NCBI GenBank assembly: GCA_021613535.1
Contig: CP075495.1
Span: forward strand, 6,076,001-6,140,000
Direction: 5' to 3'
DNA length: 64,000 bases
Source: Adineta vaga
Lineage: Eukaryota; Rotifera
Positions 1-13,147 of the stretch are shown piece after piece (position 1 is the stretch's first letter; the number at the start of each line of letters is the position of its first letter). A model generated the notes under the pieces. The model was not told where the DNA came from and ran no database searches. It worked only from the letters and a program-made list of their open reading frames with translations. A program made the translations under genes and the position numbers.

Positions 1-559
1 AAGAAGACAGAATGTTTCATTTATTTCTTGACTATATGAACGAGTCGATTACATATAAAAGTCGTTTCCAATTCGAGCAGGTTGATGCATCATTAAAAAT
101 ACTACTGGAGACTCTTTCTTTTTTTGCTTCGTATGCGTGTGTAATTCTTGTCGTAGACAAAAAAAACAGGTCTCAAAGGAGAATGCAAGAACTCCTAGAC
201 TGATTATTATCCTGATCGAATTTTAGTAACAATAGACAAAAAAAAATAATGACAAGTGCACAAAATCGTGCACGTTGACACGTATATATACAAAGAAAAA
301 CTCCGTTTTACATAAACGGATGTTATAGATTGACAAGGGTCAGCATCCTTTGTAGACAATAGAACGAAGAGAGATTGCTGTCAATGACAAAAAAATAATA
401 ATAAGCAATTCTAAATTGTGTGGTCGAAACCAAGAAACAAAAAATATGCCTCCGGCTTATAGTCTCCTCTATTTTTTGCTACTATTCTCATTACTCGTCC
501 TATCCATCTACGCAATCAATTAGAGAGAAAAAAACAATTGTGAAAAACAAACCACTTAC

Positions 560-628
560 TTCATTCGTTGTTTGGTTCATCTGTGTCTGAATACCAGATA
601 ATTCAGTCGGCATTACTTCGTCAGTCAT
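560..628 (-). CDS. First coding exon of an unidentified gene (rest off the left edge)
   Basis: An ATG at 626-628 (minus strand) opens 23 codons (MTDEVMPTELSGIQTQMNQT, then TNE) that end exactly at a strong GTAAGT donor at 559. No following exon is visible in positions 1-558, so the gene must continue leftwards across a long intron. The acidic start and the motif ELSGIQTQ weakly recall the N-terminus of invertebrate SNAP-25 (ELEELQ... just before its first helix). The diagnostic next segment is not in the window, so no name is given. Confidence 0.4.
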
Positions 629-1794
629 TTTCGAGGAGTTTTAGAAGAGGTGCGTAGTTGTATGAAGTAAATGTTTGTATATTGTTATCTAGTGGCTTTT
701 CTCGAAGAATTTAAGCCAATCTGAAGAAGAATAAAATCGCATCGAATAGGTGAGAAACTATCACAGGTAAATAGCAGAAAAAAAACAATACTATTTTATT
801 TCATCTAGATTTTTGTTTGGAATTTATAGAAGAAAAAAAGCAGAAGAAAAAAAAGCAGATAATTATTGTGGCCGACGGCAATACTAGCTTCGAAGATGGA
901 ATGCACTAGCATCGATCTAAAAGGATGATGATGAGATGGTCGTACGAGTGTTTATTTTTGTTAGATTTGTTGACTAATGAATTGTTTCTCACTATTGGTT
1001 TTTATTTTGAACAAATCTTTAAGGATTCTTTTACCTCTACTTATATTTATAACTGTTAAGTTCAACGAGAGAATTTCTCAAGATTTGCTATGAAGGAGGT
1101 TATCTATTAATAATTTGATTGACTTGTTCATAAAACGATAGATGACGCTGCTTGATGGAAAACTACAATTGAAAATTTTCTTTTCATTAACATAAGTATC
1201 GGCTTTGCAGACATAAATACTGTAAGTCGGTTTTAAAAAAAATATACATAAAAGAACTCTATAGAAAAGAAGTCACAATCAACCTACGTTGAATCCTCCA
1301 TTTATTCTTAATAATTCAAAATATTATTAGATATGTCGATTTTTCTAAAGCATTTCTTTTGCTTTTTTTTCATTTTGAAAGAATATAATCTTCGTTTTCT
1401 TTCAAAAGGAACAAATGATTCGATGATCAAATTTTCTTGTGCGTGACTTTTTCGACATTCTTCATAATGCATCAGTTTTCTTCCTACATGTAATTGAGTT
1501 TTCTACGTCACTTTCTATCGTTTTTCATATCTATATTTGATTCAGAATGAAAAAGAAAACGAGCATAGCAATATGTTGCTTATCCTTTAGAACCAAAGAA
1601 AACATTCTTTTCCTATTATTTTTCATATCGGGTAAGATATTAGTTAAAGTATAGCCGTTAAACCATATTAAAAGAAAACAAAAACCCTTTCTTAAGCTTT
1701 TTATTATGACAAATCGATTCGAAAGAAAAAGCAAATTCTTTTCTATAGAATTTATTCAAACAAGAAGAAAAAAGAAATGGAACTATGAACATAA
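629..1794. other. Intergenic, no gene seen
   Basis: A+T-rich spacer with scattered stops in all frames and no family resemblance in any short ORF. It lies between the start of the gene at 628 (-) and the 3' end of the Ly6/EGF gene (-). Nothing further can be supported. Confidence 0.5.
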
Positions 1795-4330
1795 TTAAAC
1801 ATCCAGACGTTTTTCACATTGATTTCCAGTGAATTTATTTCGACATAAACATGCGACTTTATTTCCTCGTGCCACGCATGTACCACCGTTTGTACATGGG
1901 TTCGGAAAACAAGGATGAACACCTAGAATTAAATTTTAAATGAAACAGAAAATGCTTTTCAAATATATTTATCTTACGAGTTTCGCAAAAAAGGCCAGTA
2001 TAAATTTGATTACAATTACATTGAGCATAACCATCATAACCCAAATAACATGTACCAAAATTTCGACAGAGAGTCTCATTGCATCTCCGTAAATCATATT
2101 GACACATACGTCCAGTAAATCCTGGTAAACATTGACAACGATAATCGTGAACAAGATCAACACATGTACCATTATTGAAACAAGAATCGATTCGACAATC
2201 ATCAATATCTAAAAAAATTAACTTTTGTTCATTCTATTCTTCGAATATTGAAAAAAAGAAAATTTTACTTATTTCACAATATTTGCCCGTAAAACCTCGG
2301 GCACATTGACATGTATACGATGCGACACCATCGACGCATGTTGAACCATGCTGACAAGAATGACTAGCACAATCATTCCATTCTAATAGTTACATAAACA
2401 GAATCCATCAATGCTTCATTTAAATAAAAGAAAATGCCTTACTTAGATCGCATCGTTGCCCCTCATAATCAATGGGACAAATACATTTAAATGATGTGGC
2501 TGTATTTACACATACACCTCCATTAAAACATTGAGGCGATGAACAGCTTTTTTCCGCTGATTAAATATTCATAAATAAAAATCTGTTCTTTTCTTTATCA
2601 TCACAATCGTTTACATACTTCTTTCACAGCGATGGCCCATAAATTTATCTGAGCATTGACATCGATATGAATCTCCATCATCATGACATGTACCATTATT
2701 GAGCTAGAGGCGAAATAAAAGAAAAGCAATTTAAATCACTAAAGATCTTATGGTCTTATCGACTTACACATGGATTATATTTAGCACAATAACTGCTCAC
2801 TAAAAATAACTATTGGATAAATTGAGTTCATAGAAAAACAAGTAGAATGTGCAAAAACATGATAAAGACTTGTATTTATTCTGTTTAATGATTTTATCAT
2901 TCTTCCGTTAAATCTTACGTACCTTGATCACATCGACGACCTGTCCATCCAGTTCGACATTTGCATTGAAAACCTCCACGTTCATTCGAAATACAACGAC
3001 CGTTACGACAGGGATTGTGTGGTGCACAAGGATCCATTCGAGCTGTCGAATTTCAAAAAGATGCATTTTGAAATAAGAAACAAACATCAAAGCAGAATTC
3101 CTCTACCTTCATCACAACTTTTAGCAGCAATGACACGATTTTGACATAAACATACATATTTTTCTTCAGGCATTGGTATACAAACACCTTCAAGTCCACA
3201 TGGTTCTCCAGCACATGGCGAAGATTCCGAATCTAGAATAGAATCTTGCTTTCGTATTAAGCACCAAGAAAAAAAGACTTATTTTTACCTTCTTCTTCAT
3301 TTTCTATAGCTGCTTCTTTTAACAATAATGGAAGAAGTTCTTCTGGTACCAAACCCGTTACTAAAGTTTCTCGATAAATAGCATAATTCATCAATTTAAA
3401 ATCTCTTTCATACATGTTTCACAATTAACTCCCGTGTAACCATATGGACATTCACACCCATAGGAACCGTAATTCATCACACATCGACCGCCATTCTTAC
3501 AACTACATCCAACTTGATAAGCTAAAAAAACAACATATTTTCACATACGGCATCAAAATAACGAAATTTCTCCTATTTAAACTGACATCGTGTGCAATCT
3601 TCTTGCCATGGTGCACAAATACAAGTAAAGCCTTCTTTCGTATCAAGACATATCGTTCCATCTTGACATGGTTTTTTTGAACAATCTTCATATCCTACAG
3701 AAGAATGTCTATATTTTGAAATCTATTCATTAACTTTTATTCTACAACCTCGAATTGAATCAAGATCACCTCCATTACACATATCCGATGAACACATACA
3801 CCAATATGTCTTCATATATGTAATACATCCATCAATAAGTAATTCTCGTGCCCAACGTTCAGTCGTACATTGACGTTCAGTAACTATAATTATAAATATT
3901 GAGTATTTTATGTGACCATTGTTAAGCGAATACAAACTTGTTGCATTTGCATGTTTAGCTTTGACATAACAACGTTGTGTCCAATGACATGGTGCAGCAC
4001 ATTCTTCATCTGCTTCTTTACATGCATAACAACGTTTATCCTCGTCTGAAACGGCTAATTCTAAACGAAGAAATAAAAAAGATTTTGATTTCAAACTTTT
4101 CCATTTCTATTTCTTGGTCAAACCAGAAACATGCGTCGGTTTTTTCTTTATCACTAGTGTTGCATATATAATGTGAATCAAAATGATAATGATAATAAAA
4201 CATCGGAAGATCTAGAAAAACGGAAACAACGTAGAAAAGTCTCATGGAAGTGAAAAACTCTTACCATCATTGATACATTGAACTTTATCTTTCGTTCTAT
4301 CCTTGTTCAACAAAGCTTGATTATGCGTTT
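1795..4330 (-). CDS. Secreted Ly6-like plus multiple EGF-repeat protein
   Basis: A multi-exon minus-strand gene; its stop TAA is at 1795-1797. Near the N-terminus is a cysteine-rich Ly6/uPAR-like module (about 3750-4070) with spacing such as CYACK, CTTERW and the terminal [10 protein letters not shown]. It is followed by about nine EGF modules, most on their own exon and each with the pattern C-x-C-x(8)-C, for example [21 protein letters not shown] and [21 protein letters not shown]. One begins with a calcium-binding-type IDDC. The Ly6 exon joins the first EGF exon in frame through a 54-nt intron (3695-3748). No transmembrane segment is visible, so a secreted adhesion or ligand-like role is inferred. 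The true 5' end is uncertain: [11 protein letters not shown] at 4245 could be a signal peptide, or an exon near 4265-4330 may precede it. Confidence 0.72.
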
Positions 4331-5372
4331 ATGTGAAAATGATTATGATGATGTATGGTTCAACATCTTCATTGAACAAACAACAACGTACAAACCTATT
4401 GTGTCTGCGTGTGTAGGGTGACATTTTCACTAAACGTTCTTTCTTTATTCTTCAACACTCCATAGATTAGAACAGGATGATATTAAATAACACCGTCCAT
4501 CACCATCATCATCGTTTTGTTGCATCGAAGTGTGAATGAGACAACATATTACAACAACTCATACAGCTAGACAATCGAATCCTCTCAATCTCATTATTAC
4601 TCAACGTGTCGGTTTTATATAAAAAGATGAAAAAACAAAAAAATAAGTGAATTGAATAACATCATACATATTCTCTTTTTCAATTGATATGTAGATTGAC
4701 AACTATGTTGCCTTTTTTTTCTCCATTGACAATGGTCTATAATTACAAGATAACTAATTAAGATTTGGATGAAAATTATTAAGTTTTTTTTGATTGATAT
4801 CTGCCGCCTTTCACAATATCCATGATGGAAGAAAAAAAATGATATATCTATGTCGTCTGCTCTCTATGTATTGATTCTTCTTCTTCTTTTTTCCGAGGAG
4901 AAATGATATGTATGAGATCTATCATCTCATCTTCCACACGGATTGGTTATAGGATATTTATACAATGGAAATAAATATATCATTCGCATGTGATATAGAA
5001 AAAAAGGGGAAAAAGCCAATCAACGAACGATGCGAAATTAGTCTTGTAGAATGAGAGAATAACTTCTATATACAACAGACAGAATAAATGATCATTTGAA
5101 TGATAATCAAAGGTACAGAATATATTCTTTATGGATATAAAAATGATGATAGTGAGAAAGATTGAGTGTCATTTACAGAAGTCATTTCTGTTATCAAAAT
5201 CATATTTTTTTGAGAATTAAAACTTAATTGAGAAACAACGAAGAGAGATGTGCCTTTTCATGCGTAGCTTATTTCTAACGTTTAAGTTTATATAATCATT
5301 TCAGTCACATACATCATCTTCAGAGTTCTTGACTTTATTTAGAGAAACATTTCTGACGAAAAAAAGAAAAAA
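4331..5372. other. Intergenic, 5' flank of the Hox gene
   Basis: No coding exon recognised. The stretch separates the Ly6/EGF gene (-) from the Hox gene (+), so it should hold both divergent promoters. It is A+T-rich; no individual element can be named with confidence. Confidence 0.45.
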
Positions 5373-6124
5373 ATGGATCTTCCATATCATAATGCATATC
5401 AACATTATAATCATGAATGGTCAATACCTTCCACATCTGATAATTTTTCTCTATATCCTTCTCAAACACATGCAACAAATAGTTATAATATTTCATCATG
5501 TCCTGCTCCACCTTCTTCAACATCCTCCTCATCATATTATGACTATTATACTGCCTCGAATTGTTATCCATCAACAGCGAATACTTGTCAAACTCATTTT
5601 AATAATTATTCACCATTTACTCAACAAACTTCTGTTCCAACAGGTTCTTCATCGCTGTCACCTGAGTAAGATGACTTTGTTTTCTATTTTCCTAATAAGC
5701 ATGCGCCATCGTATTTAGATTAACAAAATCTAATTCTGAAACGATCTCTTCAAATGTAATTTATCCTTGGATGAAAAAACTTCATGTGAAAAATCTTGTT
5801 CAAAATACCGATGGAACTGAAACATACAAACGTATTCGAACTGCATATACTCGTAGTCAAATATTAGAATTAGAAAAAGAATTTCATTTTAAAAAATATT
5901 TAAATCGTCGACGACGCATTGAAATTGCACGAACATTGATGTTAACAGAACGACAAGTTAAAGTAAGCAAATTTTTCAATTATAGCACCAATGTAACATT
6001 TTTTTCTCTAAAATAAAAGATCTGGTTTCAAAATCGACGAATGAAATGGAAAAAAGATCATAATTTACCAAATACAAAATCAAAATTAATCGAAACAACG
6101 ATCAAACAAGAATTACAAGATTAA
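5373..6124 (+). CDS. Hox4: Hox4 / Deformed homeobox transcription factor
   Basis: Three exons: 5373-5665, 5719-5962 and 6020-6124. The N-terminus is Ser/Tyr/Pro/Asn-rich and starts MDLPYHNAY. Exon 2 carries the PBX/Exd-binding hexapeptide [10 protein letters not shown] and most of the homeodomain, starting around [20 protein letters not shown]. Exon 3 supplies [20 protein letters not shown] and ends [12 protein letters not shown]. YPWMKKxHV together with KKDHxLPNTK is the signature of the Hox4/Dfd paralogue group, and helix 3 has the Antp-class Q50 and N51. The intron falls between homeodomain residues 46 and 47; retaining it gives a truncated product ending FFSLK. The product is a nuclear anterior-posterior patterning factor. 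No other Hox gene lies within the window on either side. Confidence 0.95.
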
Positions 6125-6812
6125 AACTAAAACTAAATAAAAAAGTTCTTTCGTTTCGTTTCGTTTCGTTCTCTCTTTTTTCGCTTTTCATTTTTATCTC
6201 TGATCTGGATTGTTCATTATATATGCATACATGTTTTTAACATATGTAAACAACACGCATACGTTACTTGTTCTGTTTCGATCATTTGTTGTCGAGAACA
6301 ACAAGAGAAACAGATATCATTGACACAGAAGCGGAAAGAGAAAGTGAGAACGAACACGACGTGATCTCAATTGATAAATCGATATACATTTGCTATTATC
6401 ACAATTCAAATTTCGAAGAAGAAGAGATCAGTGTTTTGATTAATGAGCTTTGATTCGACCTTTTCAGATTAAAAGAGTGTATGTTGAGATTTTTTGATCA
6501 ATAAAAAAAAAGAAAGATAGATTAATCATTCATTATCAGTTGAGAACATTTTCATTCAATAAATGTAAACAATTCTAACAAACCAATAAGAAAAGAGAAA
6601 TCTATGATTTGTTTTTGATCGATGAAATAAACTCTTGTCTCAAACAGTTGGATGTGTTTGTCAATATTTTAATAGCATAGCATCGTATTTACAAAAATGT
6701 TTAGGTTATTATTCAAAATATATTCTCTTTTAATTGCTAAGAGAATGGATTAAAGTAAAAACAAAATATAAATATATAACAAGACTAAAAAAGTAACAAG
6801 TGACTAGTTTGT
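6125..6812. other. Intergenic, 3' flank of Hox4 and of the capping enzyme
   Basis: The spacer lies between two convergent genes. It begins with a pentamer tract and then A+T-rich sequence with AATAAA-like signals on both strands. No coding content is recognised. Confidence 0.45.
6149..6170. repeat. (TTTCG)n short tandem repeat
   Basis: About four tandem TTTCG units directly 3' of the Hox4 stop codon, in the presumed 3' UTR. Confidence 0.8.
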
Positions 6813-9493
6813 TTATGATAAATAATTATTAAATGCTACATGTTCTTCTATAAGAGTGCACAAGAGGTTTTTCGTCATTGCATATTGTATAGCATTCATA
6901 ACTCCTAGAGAAATATCATTTATATCGATTATATGAAAGATTTTTTAACTAACCTTCTGCCGTAGCTAAAACAAAAAGAATCAATTAGAATTGTAAAGAA
7001 TGATTATTCTTAAAAATGAAATTTACTTTGTGCATTAGGATATGTCTTATCGATACGATGTCGATAGAAATGCCATCCACCATTACGATAAGAACATTCA
7101 ATAATTTGACCATTGTATTGTTCTAGTTTTGGTGAATAGATCATCTTTGCAAATGGTTTTATTCTTTTATTTAAATATAATTCGGCTTCTTTTTTTTGTG
7201 AGTATCTTAACAATCACGAACATCTGTTGAATATGAATTCGTTTTTTTTACGACTTACCGATCATTCGTAATTTTCAATTGAAAATCAATAGTATCATCT
7301 TCTTTCCATTTTAAAACACATTCAGCACGACCGCATTGATAAGGCTAAAGAAAATGAGATCATTCATATGTATAGTTCTATGAATATAATAATTTGAATT
7401 TACATCATTTACTGGTTGAAATACCAATCCATCACATCCATGTGTAATTTGTGATTGAAATTGTTCACTTAATAACTGCAAAAGAAAAGATATTTGTGCT
7501 AGAAATTCATTGACATTGCTTGATATTTTCTTACATGTGATACATCTTTCAAATCCCAAAATGGTTTATTTCGTATTGAAAATGGTTCTTCAGCTTTATT
7601 AATATGACCATGTCTAATGGCATCATTTCGAACATTCACAATTGATTGAGAGATTATATTTAGACGTTCATGGAACGATTTTTGACTAACATTTACATTC
7701 TAAATGAAATAAAAGTAGATCAATCAAGATGAACGATTATCTCGAACATACATTATACATAATAATATCATAAACAAGATATCGGTATATTTTTGTTCCA
7801 TTATGTTTATCAATAACAAATTCCTAAAGAAAAACACAACATATTCAAACGACTATTTCTTAATTATGAAGAACAAAAACAAACAAACCCCATCGAGAAG
7901 TGTATCTTTTAAATATTCGTTAGAATCAATGGTTGTAGGAAATAGTAATCGATGAATTTGAAATACATGATTATTTCGATCCAACATATAAATTCTATCT
8001 TTATCTTCGATTAACATCATATATCTAAAATAGAAAAATATTTCGTACAAAAAAATTTATTTAATATCTAAAAATCTCTCTTACCTGGTACCATCCGCTT
8101 TCCAACTAACCATGTAAGGAGATTCAAAAATAAGTTTATAATTTTTCTTATCCATGGATATAGGTTGTGATCCCGGAAAGCTTTGTCTAAAAGAAAAGAA
8201 TTCAATGAGAATTACAAATGAAAACTTTTTTTTTTCGAAGAAATTTACCGATTCCATTGACATATTTGTTGGCATTTTGTTCGAATATGATGAAGAGTAG
8301 ATTCATCATAAATGGGTACAATATGTGGATGATCAATTGCAAATTTAGGTTGAAATTGCTAGAAGAAAAGCATTGCTAGAAATAGTCTCTCAAAAGATAA
8401 GATATTACCATATGATCAACATTTCGAAATCGTTTTCTCGATGGTTCTCTGTGATTTTCATCATTTGGTCGTTTATTTATACTTGATTCAATCGATAAAT
8501 TAACTGAAATTTCAAAATATTAAAACGTTTGAAAATATTTCTATTTACTTTGACCCCATGGAGGTGATAATGGTGCAGATATTGTTGCTATATTATCTGT
8601 CTTGAAGTCTCGAATTAATTCATTCAAATAATCTTGCTTGTAAATGCCAGGTGCTCGTGCTTTTGCAAACAGATCGATAGCAGTATCGATCCTTGAAAAT
8701 CAATATTATATTTCATTTAAAAAGAAAAGAATTTCGTAATTTTTTCATGCCTATAATTAAGTCTCTGGCAAAGATATGCACAAATCAGGAAACCTGTTCG
8801 GTTGAAACCATGTGTGCAATGAACGCCTAATATATTGATAAACTATATTGTCAAACAAGATTAGCAAAAAATAAACCATACCGATGAGATCATTCGGATT
8901 TGTTTGTTGAAACTCACGACAAATAAGTATGAATCGATTAACTTGCTGTTTGCTTGGCGTTCCATTGTGTCTATTGAAAACATTTGTTGACTATATAAAG
9001 TACGTTTTTTCTGCAAGCAATTCTTACCCTTGACATCGAATTTTCTCATAACGTATATTTTCCTGTGTGAATTCAATATTACTTCTATAATATCGATCAG
9101 TATTCGTTAAATCGATAACAAGACCAAGATTTCTCTATAGCGAGGAAAAATTAGAAGAAAAAGGTTGCTTATTATTTTCTTTTAAAGATCTATTCAATTT
9201 TACATGATCATCTTTGATATTTTTAATTAACATTTGACATGTCCAATGTTTGCCTTTTTCAATAGAATTTTTATATCGATCATCTAGCGGAGTTTTGAAT
9301 GCAATAAATTTTTCTATAGAGAAAGATTAACAAAAATCAACTATATACATAAGATAATCGATTTATTTTTACCAGCAATAATTGCTGATTTTCTTGGACA
9401 ATCGATCCATCTTGCCGGAATGTCTTGCGAATCATATGCTTGATTCGTTGGTTCAAGCTCAATTGCTGATGAAAAATTGAGAGATTTTGCCAT
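6813..9493 (-). CDS. RNGTT: mRNA capping enzyme (triphosphatase plus guanylyltransferase)
   Basis: A bifunctional enzyme that removes the 5' gamma-phosphate of nascent RNA and adds GMP to form the cap; it acts in the nucleus with RNA polymerase II. The ATG at 9491-9493 opens [15 protein letters not shown], then [12 protein letters not shown], typical of the N-terminus. The cysteine-phosphatase signature [10 protein letters not shown] (near 8795-8825) marks the RNA triphosphatase domain and is followed by an [13 protein letters not shown]-like helix. The guanylyltransferase nucleotidyl-lysine motif is WKADGTRYM, split by an intron near 8080. Later blocks include [11 protein letters not shown] and [19 protein letters not shown]. 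The last exon ends AFNNYLS with TAA at 6813-6815. The gene has many short introns and runs head-to-head with the IDH gene. Confidence 0.93.
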
Positions 9494-9959
9494 GTAGAGT
9501 ACGATGAAAGCGTTTGTGAAAATGACGAATGAATATGAAACATTGATGCTGTCTTACGCAACATGAATTTATATACCAAACGGGAAGCTGGGTTTTTTCC
9601 TACGAAATGATGTCATGGCATAGTCTTCTTTCATTGGTTAAGCCTTTTTCATTACTGTCAAATATCTACCTCTATTATGGATATATTTCTAGAAAAGTAG
9701 GTAATCTTTTTTAAAGGTTTTCTATAGACTAGCGACATTTTTTAGTACAATCCTTTAACTTATATTATTTATATTCGATTTTGATGTTTTTCGTTTCTTG
9801 ACGTTATTGAATCATTGGTTTTGTTTTTATCGTTTCTTGGAAGTTATTTATATCACTTTTTGTTCGAAAAGTTTGTTTCTTTCTAGTATAACTCCAACGT
9901 CTCTTATCGTTGTATTTACTATCACACAGCAAGTTAGTTCGTTCTTTTGATATCCAACG
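9494..9959. promoter_or_regulatory. Shared divergent promoter region, RNGTT / IDH
   Basis: 466 bp separate the start codons of two divergently transcribed housekeeping genes. Both promoters must lie here or in 5' UTR introns. It is A+T-rich, and no unambiguous TATA box or other motif was identified. Confidence 0.5.
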
Positions 9960-11814
9960 ATGTCATCGCGTGATAACACTTCGTACTCAGGTATTCAGTT
10001 TTTTTAGTGTCTCTTTTCCTAAATAATAAATTGATCTGCTCATAGATTTAAATGAAACACCTCAAAAACGAATTAAAGTCACAAATCCTATTGTTGAATT
10101 GGATGGAGATGAAATGACACGAATAATATGGGCATGGATTAAAGAAATGGTTTGTTTGTTTTTCTTTTCATTCTTATATTATTGTAGTGAAAATCTTTTT
10201 TTTTACATATTTATTCTATCATTAGCTTATCTTTCCGTATATTGATGTTGAATGCAAATATTTTGATTTGGGCCTTGAAAATCGTGATGCTACTGATGAT
10301 CAAGTTACTATCGATGCAGCACATGCGATTCAAAAATATAATGTAGGTATCAAGTGTGCTACAATAACGCCTGATGAACAACGAGTGGAAGGTAAAAATC
10401 ATATGTTATCCCGTGTATCGAAAACTATCGTTTAGACATTTTTAGAATTTTCACTTAAAAAAATGTGGCTTTCACCAAATGGAACCATTCGTAATATTCT
10501 TGTACGTATGATTTTACCAAAACAGATAAGAATTATAATATATGTTTCTATATGTTTTATATAGGGTGGTACCGTATTTCGTGAACCAATTATTTGTAAA
10601 ACTATACCATTATTAATTCCTGGTTGGAAAGAACCTATTATCATAGGTCGTCATGCATTTGGTGATCAATATCGATGTCAAGATATGGTTATTAAAACTC
10701 CTGGACGTGTGACACTCAAATATGTTCCAGCAGATGGTTCACCAGCTACTGAAGTTGAAGTATATAATTTTACGAATACAGGTGGTGTTTCATTAGCAAT
10801 GTTTAATACTGATGAATCTATAAGTGGATTTGCTCATTCATGTTTTCAATATGCACTACAAAAGGTACTGAAGAAATCATTAATACGATCTGATCACTAA
10901 GAGAAATAATATATTCTAGAATTATCCATTGTATATGTCAACGAAAAATACGATTCTTAAACGATATGATGGACGTTTTAAAGATATATTCGAAGAGATT
11001 TATCAAAAAAATTATAAGAAAGAATTTGAAGAGAAAAAAATCTGGTATGAACATCGATTAATTGATGGTATGAATTCTAATTTTCTTCTATATATGTTAA
11101 AAAGATTTCATTGTTCTATAGATATGGTTGCTCAAGCACTTAAAAGTAGCGGTGGCTTTGTTTGGGCATGTAAAAATTACGATGGTGATGTTCAATCTGA
11201 TATTGTCGCACAAGGTATTTTAATTGTGAAAATGATTTATTCTATCAAAATTTCATTAGGTTATGGTAGTCTTGGTCTTATGTCTTCGGTACTTGTCTGT
11301 CCTGATGGTAAAACAATCGAAGCCGAAGCTGCTCATGGTACTGTAACTCGTCATTATCGTGAACATCAAAAGGTAACAATACTAGTTCATAAACGCGAAA
11401 ATTTAACAAGATTTTTTTTTGGTAGGGAAAAGCAACAAGTACAAATTCTATTGCTAGTATCTTTGCATGGACACGTGGTCTTGAACATCGAGGTAAACTT
11501 GATGGCAACGGAGCTTCAAAAGTAAGTGACAAATGTTCGAGGAAAACTTAATTTTTTATCTTTATTTTCTGTTAGTTGGTGTCGATTACTTGAAGAAGCA
11601 TGTATTGAAACAGTTGATTCTCAGAAAATGACAAAAGACCTTGCTGCTTGCATTCATGGATTGAAAAAGTATGTGATTTGTATTTTACTAAAAAAAGGAC
11701 AGACTACTTGTATTTATTTGCTTTAGTGTCAAAGAAGATATGTATTTAAACACAAAAGATTTTATCATGGAAGTAAAAAAAACACTCAATAAAAAGCTTA
11801 ATCACACCACATAA
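9960..11814 (+). CDS. IDH1: NADP-dependent isocitrate dehydrogenase, cytosolic type
   Basis: Converts isocitrate to 2-oxoglutarate and CO2 with production of NADPH. The first exon ([10 protein letters not shown]) is joined to [20 protein letters not shown], and GDEMTRIIW starts the conserved core. Diagnostic blocks run in order: [41 protein letters not shown] (with the substrate-binding arginine of the IDH1 R132 position), [35 protein letters not shown] and [14 protein letters not shown]. The C-terminus KKLNHTT lacks a peroxisomal SKL-type signal. There is no obvious mitochondrial presequence, so a cytosolic location is inferred. Several short introns are present, with TAA at 11812-11814. Paralogues such as IDH2 share the core, so the IDH1 symbol is by similarity. 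Confidence 0.94.
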
Positions 11815-13147
11815 GAACGAATCATGTTCAACTATCTATAAACAAAAAAGCTATTTTAATCTAAGGAACAACGACTAGTATGGAACATTTGTTTTTTCTG
11901 TTTTATTGTTAAAAGTGATCTTTTTCGTTTTATGAGTGACAAAAATCCTTCTGCAATCTTTGTCTTGTAATGTATATGAGGGAATAAAAAAAAAGAATCT
12001 GTTGATTACTGATTTTGTCCAACATTCTATTCCATTTCATAACAGTTAGAGAATTCGAATGATTACATTAGTACATGTTTGAGAGAGTTAGCTTATTCTT
12101 CTCAGAAAAATGTAATAATTTATTCATAGAAATAGTCTTACGCCTTCTATTCTAACTTATTATTGTCATATTCGTATTTCTATCAAAAGTATCGTTCTTT
12201 ATTTGATGTCGAATCGATCTCATATTAACTCATTTCTTTTGTCATATTCAGGTAGACTGATTACTTTATTTATTTGATTATAGTTCCTAAAATTACATCC
12301 ATGATTTGCATAATCATATTAGATACGTTTGAGATCGATTATGATATTTGTTTAACTTTGATTTCTCAATGGAATATCATCAAGTGCTATGATAAGTGAT
12401 CATAATCTTTGAACGAAAAACACCAAGTCGAGAATCTCATGAATTTTTATAAATTATATGAAAATGTTCGATATCGTTGATATTCATGGAATAAAAAAGA
12501 ATCTTGTCATATGTAGTATAATTAAACTTATAAAAATGTCCTTGTTTTCCTTTCTAATCAATGAGATTGATATCATTTTCATATTACTTTTTGAACTCAT
12601 TGCTAACAATAAACTGTTACATATAAACGTTCTCTTAGAGACATTGACGAAGTAATTTATGACATACTATTCTTTCTTGTCGAGTTCTTTTTCAGTTCTT
12701 CATACAACGATGAAAAACATTAACTTTTGATCTTTATATAGTATCGATTACACAATGACGTTGACAACGTTATGAAATCATACGGTGATTGTTTTTCTGT
12801 TGTGATTTGAACGGGATTTTTTTTTCGGGAATAAACTAATACTTAGAAGAACTAGAGAATCGTTTGACGTCATATTTGGCAAGGGATATTGTTTGCACAG
12901 TGTATCATTGTTTTCTCGCATTGATATTATTAAAACAGAGATATTTATTAGTTGTCGGTCTTTTAGTTATTTATTTAACACAAATGACACCTGTCATTTG
13001 TAATTTGATGAAATAACTGTATTAGAATCATTGTTCTTTTATTTCTTTGATGTTTTGTAAGCAAAAAAGAGAAAGCATATGTGAGAAGATAAGTTTAGTT
13101 ATCCGAAGAAAGAAAAAGAAAGAAAAATATTTTGATGATTGATTGTA
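11815..13147. other. Intergenic, no gene seen
   Basis: The spacer lies between two convergent genes. It opens with the IDH 3' UTR (an AATAAA-type signal lies in ggaataaaa near 11980). The rest is A+T-rich with only short, low-quality ORFs. No RNA gene is recognised. Confidence 0.45.

Noticed and set aside
12-203. 63-codon plus-strand ORF at the left edge
   Set aside because: Compositionally random, no motif, no splice context.
6268-6453. 61-codon ORF downstream of Hox4
   Set aside because: Low-complexity Glu/Ser translation of an A+G-rich 3' region; no homology visible.
12458-12655. 65-codon hydrophobic ORF between IDH and the neuropeptide gene
   Set aside because: Ile/Leu/Phe-rich as expected from A+T-rich DNA; no start context, exon signal or family pattern.
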